Assembly (NCBI GenBank): GCA_022600335.1
Contig: JAHZKN010000271.1
Coordinates: 1 to 11,340 of the forward strand
DNA from: Alphaproteobacteria bacterium
GTDB taxonomy: Bacteria > Pseudomonadota > Alphaproteobacteria > Rhizobiales > Hyphomicrobiaceae
DNA: 11,340 bases
Reading direction: 5' to 3'
The translations under genes were made by a program, and so were the position numbers. Each line of letters opens with the position of its first letter. Position 1 is the stretch's first letter. Below the pieces are notes generated by a model. The model saw only the letters and a program-made list of their open reading frames with translations, searched no databases and was not told the origin of the DNA. Positions 7,979 to 11,340 of this stretch are shown here, piece by piece.

Positions 7979-8316
7979 GATCAGCCGTTGTTTTGGGCGA
8001 TTTGGATCTCTTTTGATCCTTTGGCCCGGCCGATAGCTGATTGATGCTAGATTTCGATCTGAGGCGCAGCCCTTGATCTGCTTGCGTTGATCCCTATTTG
8101 TTCAGCATCAAAGTGCATTTGTCCCCAGATCTCTGGTGCCTTGTGCGACGGTGATGCGGGCGATGTGACACGGGTCAGCACCAAAATGCCAGCCATTGAG
8201 CATGTTGCCTTGATTGCGACAGCAAGAGGCGAGATGTTGAATGCGGCTGGTACGTGACAAGGTCTATGGAGACAACTGTCTCTTTAAGACCCCAAAAATG
8301 GAACGAGACACGAGAC
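7979..8316 (+). other. clpX-lon intergenic region and lon leader
   Basis: No gene is supported. Just after clpX, GGGC (7994-7997) and GCCC (8024-8027) enclose GGATC (8004-8008) and GATCC (8015-8019), a weak two-part hairpin that might end the clpX message. GATC occurs at 7979, 8005, 8015, 8056, 8075, 8089 and 8128, plus 7962 in clpX, which is dense. CCAGA-TC-TCTGG (8125-8136) is an inverted repeat just downstream of the predicted lon transcription start. The heat-shock promoter candidate and the repeats next to the lon start are listed separately. Confidence 0.5.
8072..8099 (+). promoter_or_regulatory. Candidate sigma-32 (RpoH) heat-shock promoter of lon
   Basis: CTTGATC (8072-8078), a 13-bp spacer and CCCTATTT (8092-8099) match the E. 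coli RpoH consensus CTTGAAA, N11-16, CCCCATNT at 5 of 7 and 6 of 7 fixed positions. Transcription would begin near 8105, leaving a leader of about 210 nt before the lon start. lon is a classic heat-shock regulon gene, so the position makes sense. No start-site mapping supports it here. Confidence 0.5.
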
Positions 8317-8317
8317 A
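8269..8317 (+). promoter_or_regulatory. Repeated GAGACA / TGTCTC pairing element at the lon start
   Basis: TGTCTC (8277-8282) is complementary to three copies of GAGACA: 8269-8274, 8305-8310 and 8312-8317. The last includes the A of the lon ATG. The second and third form a tandem ACGAGAC repeat (8303-8316) filling the ribosome-binding area. GAGAC-AACT-GTCTC (8269-8282) is a local hairpin that would compete with pairing at the start codon. This could be a thermometer-like switch, which is inference from base pairing alone. Confidence 0.35.
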
Positions 8318-10731
8318 TGAGTGAAGAACAGCACGTAAGCCCCCCTAATTCTGAGAAGAAACTGTTCCCAGTTCTTCCTCTTCGGGACATCGTTGTCTTT
8401 CCATACATGATCGTGCCGCTTTTTGTCGGCCGCGAAAAGTCAATTGCGGCCCTTGAAGAAGTGATGCAATCCGACAAACAAATCTTGCTTGCTGCCCAGA
8501 GGAACGCTGGTGATGATGATCCGGCGTCTGATGCCATCTATGAAGTTGGCACGCTTGCTTCTGTGTTGCAGCTTTTGAAATTGCCCGACGGAACGGTGAA
8601 AGTATTGGTCGAGGGCACATCGCGTGCGCGCATTACCAACTACACAGACAACAAAGACTTCTTTGAAGCTGAGATTCAACGCATACCGGAAGACATCGGT
8701 GCCGAGGAAGAAATTGAAGCGTTGGCTCGTTCTACCGTCACGCAATTTGAAAGCTATGTGAAGCTCAACAAAAAGATCTCGCCAGAAGTGCTTGGCACCG
8801 TCGCGCAGATCGAAGACTACTCAAAGCTTGCAGATACCATCTCCTCACATCTGGCAATCAAGATTGCCGACAAGCAAGATGTGCTTGAGACCACAGTTAT
8901 CTCCGAGCGGCTTGAGCGTGTCTATACGCTGATGGAAAGCGAAATTTCCGTCCTTCAGGTTGAGAAGAAAATCCGCAGTCGTGTCAAGCGACAGATGGAG
9001 AAGACGCAGCGCGAGTACTATCTGAACGAACAGATGAAGGCCATCCAGAAGGAACTGGGTGATACTGACGATCGCGATGACATCTCAGAATTTGAAGAGA
9101 AAATCGAGAGCACCAAGCTATCGAAAGAAGCGCGTGATAAGACCCTTGCTGAGCTAAAGAAACTCAAGCAGATGAGCCCGATGTCGGCCGAAGCAACGGT
9201 CGTGCGCAATTATCTCGACTGGATTTTGTCGATTCCCTGGGGTGTGCTTGGCAAGGTCAAGAAAGACATCGACGAAGCGCAAAAAGTGCTCGATGCGGAA
9301 CATTATGGGCTTGAGAAGGTCAAAGAACGCATCCTTGAGTACCTTGCGGTTCAAGCGCGAACTAACAAGCTCAAAGGTCCAATCCTGTGCCTCGTCGGCC
9401 CTCCCGGTGTCGGCAAAACCTCGCTCGGCAAATCGATCGCGAACGCGACCGGACGCGAATTCGTGCGCATGAGCTTGGGTGGCGTGCGGGATGAAGCTGA
9501 AATTCGTGGTCACCGCCGTACCTACATCGGCTCGATGCCTGGCAAGGTCATTCAATCGATGAAGAAGGCCAAGCGGACCAATCCGCTGTTCTTGCTCGAT
9601 GAGATCGACAAGATGGGTCAGGATTTTCGTGGTGATCCGGCTGCGGCATTGCTTGAAGTGCTGGATCCAGAACAGAACAACACCTTCAACGATCACTATC
9701 TCGAAGTCGATTACGATCTTTCCAACGTGATGTTTGTCACTACAGCAAACACGCTGAACATTCCACCGGCGTTGATGGATCGGATGGAGATCATTCGTCT
9801 TGAAGGCTACACGGAAGATGAAAAAGTTGAGATCGCAAAGCGCCACCTGTTGACTAGTCAACGCGAAGCGCATGGTTTGACGGAAGAAGAATGGGTGGTG
9901 GAAGATTCCGCCATTCTTGAAATCATTCGCCGTTATACGCGCGAAGCTGGTGTTCGCTCGCTAGAACGCGAGATTGCGAAATTGGCCCGCAAAGCAGTTA
10001 AAACGCTGCTGACCTCTGACAAAACCACCGTAACCATCACCGGCGACAACGTTGGGGACTATCTTGGTGTCACCAAATTCCGCTATGGCGAAGCGGAGTT
10101 GGAAGATCAGGTCGGTATTGTCACCGGTTTGGCGTGGACGGAAGTGGGCGGCGAACTGCTGACCATTGAGGGTGTCATGATGCCCGGTAAAGGCAAGATG
10201 ACCGTTACCGGCAATCTGCGTGATGTGATGAAGGAGTCGATCCAGGCTGCAAATGCCTATGTGCGCTCTCGCTCAGTTGATTTTGGCATCCATCCGGAGC
10301 TGTTTGAGAAAAAGGACATCCCCGTTCACGTGCCAGAAGGTGCAACGCCAAAAGACGGCCCGTCTGCGGGTGTGGCCATGGTTACGGCAATTGTTTCTGT
10401 GCTGACGGCGATCCCTGTACACAAGGATGTTGCCATGACGGGCGAGATCACGCTGCGCGGTCGAGTGCTGCCTATTGGTGGTCTGAAAGAAAAGCTTCTC
10501 GCAGCCCTGCGTGGCGGTCTCAAGACGGTGATCATTCCCGAAGAGAATGTGAAAGATTTGGCGGAGATCTCTGATGAGGTCAAAACCAAGCTCAACATCG
10601 TGCCGGCAGCGCGCATGGAAGATGTGCTGAAAGTTGCTCTTGTTAGCCAGCCGCAAGCCATCTCTTGGGACGACGTCGCGCTTTCTTCTGAGGAAAAAGA
10701 TAAGAACGACCCTCACCTCACGGCGCATTAA
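8317..10731 (+). CDS. lon: ATP-dependent Lon protease (LonA type)
   Basis: From ATG 8317 the protein has 804 residues, the usual LonA length. The N-terminal substrate-binding domain starts [16 protein letters not shown] and continues through a coiled-coil-rich stretch (~200-290). The AAA+ module has Walker A GPPGVGKT (361-368) and Walker B FLLDE with Asp428-Glu429. The peptidase domain carries the Ser-Lys dyad: Ser683 in DGPSAGV and Lys726 in GLKEKLL, 43 residues apart as in E. coli. It degrades misfolded and specific regulatory proteins in the cytoplasm. In-frame starts at 8254 (GTG) and 8266 (ATG, AAGG close upstream) would add 21 or 17 residues outside the family pattern; 8317 is preferred from protein conservation although its ribosome site is weak. 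Heat-shock control is likely from the upstream promoter match. Confidence 0.97.
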   Translation: MSEEQHVSPPNSEKKLFPVLPLRDIVVFPYMIVPLFVGREKSIAALEEVMQSDKQILLAAQRNAGDDDPASDAIYEVGTLASVLQLLKLPDGTVKVLVEGTSRARITNYTDNKDFFEAEIQRIPEDIGAEEEIEALARSTVTQFESYVKLNKKISPEVLGTVAQIEDYSKLADTISSHLAIKIADKQDVLETTVISERLERVYTLMESEISVLQVEKKIRSRVKRQMEKTQREYYLNEQMKAIQKELGDTDDRDDISEFEEKIESTKLSKEARDKTLAELKKLKQMSPMSAEATVVRNYLDWILSIPWGVLGKVKKDIDEAQKVLDAEHYGLEKVKERILEYLAVQARTNKLKGPILCLVGPPGVGKTSLGKSIANATGREFVRMSLGGVRDEAEIRGHRRTYIGSMPGKVIQSMKKAKRTNPLFLLDEIDKMGQDFRGDPAAALLEVLDPEQNNTFNDHYLEVDYDLSNVMFVTTANTLNIPPALMDRMEIIRLEGYTEDEKVEIAKRHLLTSQREAHGLTEEEWVVEDSAILEIIRRYTREAGVRSLEREIAKLARKAVKTLLTSDKTTVTITGDNVGDYLGVTKFRYGEAELEDQVGIVTGLAWTEVGGELLTIEGVMMPGKGKMTVTGNLRDVMKESIQAANAYVRSRSVDFGIHPELFEKKDIPVHVPEGATPKDGPSAGVAMVTAIVSVLTAIPVHKDVAMTGEITLRGRVLPIGGLKEKLLAALRGGLKTVIIPEENVKDLAEISDEVKTKLNIVPAARMEDVLKVALVSQPQAISWDDVALSSEEKDKNDPHLTAH

Positions 10732-11053
10732 TCGAGGCCTAAATCCCGGGGATGGCGGTGGGCATTGAACATTGCCCTAGCGCGCCAAGTCGTTGGTGCA
10801 AGGGGGCATTCGCGGCTTTTGGCATGTGGCTCCCCGGGCATTCTCGGCCCCTCAAACGGACGAAATGCCACGTGTTTTCCGCATTTTTTCGGCCGAAAAT
10901 GCCTGTTTTAGGCCTTGACGAGCCCCGTCGTTTGGGCGCTTTGTGTGCCCCGATATTTGAATTTTGAGCGGATGAACGATCCTAAGTGCTCTGTTTATCG
11001 GTGCCCTATTGGACCTATTTCGCCCAAACCAACCTAGTCATGAGGACCATGAG
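10732..11053 (+). other. lon-hup intergenic region
   Basis: No gene is supported; a plus-strand frame at 10752-10967 has no recognisable product. GGGCATT occurs three times (10760-10766, 10804-10810, 10836-10842) and the inverse AATGCC twice (10864-10869, 10898-10903), forming hairpins listed as a terminator candidate. TTGACG (10915-10920) is a good -35 element, but 17 bp later only GCTTTG is found, so the hup promoter is uncertain. GAGG (11042-11045) is the likely hup ribosome site. Confidence 0.5.
10837..10902 (+). terminator. Candidate lon terminator: two adjacent hairpins
   Basis: Hairpin one pairs GGCATT-C-TCG (10837-10846) with CGA-AATGCC (10861-10869), nine pairs with one bulged base. 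Hairpin two pairs GCATTTT (10881-10887) with AAAATGC (10896-10902), enclosing TT and CGGCCG. A short T-rich stretch, CCTGTTTTAGG, follows. The T-tract is poor for a classical intrinsic terminator, so this may instead protect the lon 3' end or terminate weakly. Confidence 0.35.
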
Positions 11054-11326
11054 ATGAGCAAAAAAGATCTGATCGACGCTGTTGCACAGAGCTGTGATCT
11101 GACCAAAGAAAAGGCAGGTTCTGTCGTCGATGCTGCCCTTGATCATATCCGACAGACTTTGAAGAACGGCGGCGAGGTTCGCATTCCAGATTTTGGAACG
11201 TTCAAAGTGGCAGACCGTAAGGCCCGCGAAGGCCGCAATCCAATGACCGGAAAGACCATTCAGATCCCAGCATCACGTGTTGCGAAGTTCGCACCGGCAA
11301 AGGGTTTGAAAGAAACGCTCAACTAG
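11054..11326 (+). CDS. hupB: DNA-binding protein HU (beta-type)
   Basis: A 90-residue HU-family protein of exactly the family length. The N-terminal helices start MSKKDLIDAVAQ, followed by GEVRIPDFGTF at the core and the beta-arm signature GRNPMTGKTI (60-69), with the DNA-intercalating Pro63 in its standard position. The basic C-terminal end reads FAPAKGLKETLN. It binds and bends DNA without strong sequence preference and compacts the nucleoid. The ATG at 11054 gives the conserved length; a longer in-frame reading from 11009 lacks family resemblance. The GAGG at 11042-11045 is 8 bases away. Location after lon matches hupB in many proteobacteria. IHF is an alternative family but the sequence looks HU-like. 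Confidence 0.95.
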   Translation: MSKKDLIDAVAQSCDLTKEKAGSVVDAALDHIRQTLKNGGEVRIPDFGTFKVADRKAREGRNPMTGKTIQIPASRVAKFAPAKGLKETLN

Positions 11327-11340
11327 ATACGCACTGGGAC

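Noticed and set aside
10752..10967. 71-codon plus-strand frame after lon
   Set aside because: It has no good ribosome site, crosses the hairpins and T-rich sequence, and its composition does not look like a conserved protein.

Overview
The window reads as a chromosomal stretch of a proteobacterium, most likely an alphaproteobacterium. That assignment is an inference from the style of the ClpP, ClpX and Lon proteins and from several GANTC sites upstream of clpX; no marker gene here fixes the lineage. GC content is moderate and the coding style looks uniform. I see no insertion sequence, integrase, CRISPR array, attachment site or clear pseudogene.

Left part (1-3653), all on the + strand: the 3' part of a large two-domain gene, in which a GMC (cholesterol-oxidase-like) flavoenzyme C-terminus is fused to an alpha/beta-hydrolase whose nucleophile elbow carries Cys instead of Ser. 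A 262-bp leader follows, holding a strong candidate for a SAM-I/SAM-IV-type riboswitch. Its P1, P2, P3 (GC-AA-CC...GG-Y-GC) and P2-loop pseudoknot can all be drawn. It sits directly in front of sseA, a 3-mercaptopyruvate sulfurtransferase, so the gene's role in sulfur metabolism fits the RNA. A small SRPBCC/START-like protein gene comes next.

Middle and right part (3962-11326), also all +: tRNA-Leu(UAG), then the proteostasis and chromatin cluster tig - clpP - clpX - lon - hup, an order widely conserved in Proteobacteria. Trigger factor meets nascent chains at the ribosome. ClpX unfolds substrates and feeds them to ClpP. Lon is a separate ATP-dependent protease. HU is a nucleoid protein. All look intact, with catalytic residues in place. 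The genes are not tightly packed: clpP-clpX, clpX-lon and lon-hup are separated by 491, 338 and 322 bp, so each probably has its own control. Upstream of lon there is a good sigma-32-type heat-shock promoter match, and a repeated GAGACA element that can pair with one TGTCTC just before the lon start codon.

The most interesting signals are regulatory: the riboswitch candidate at sseA (with C where SAM-I has a ligand-contacting U) and the lon leader. The rest is ordinary core genome plus one uncommon fusion enzyme.
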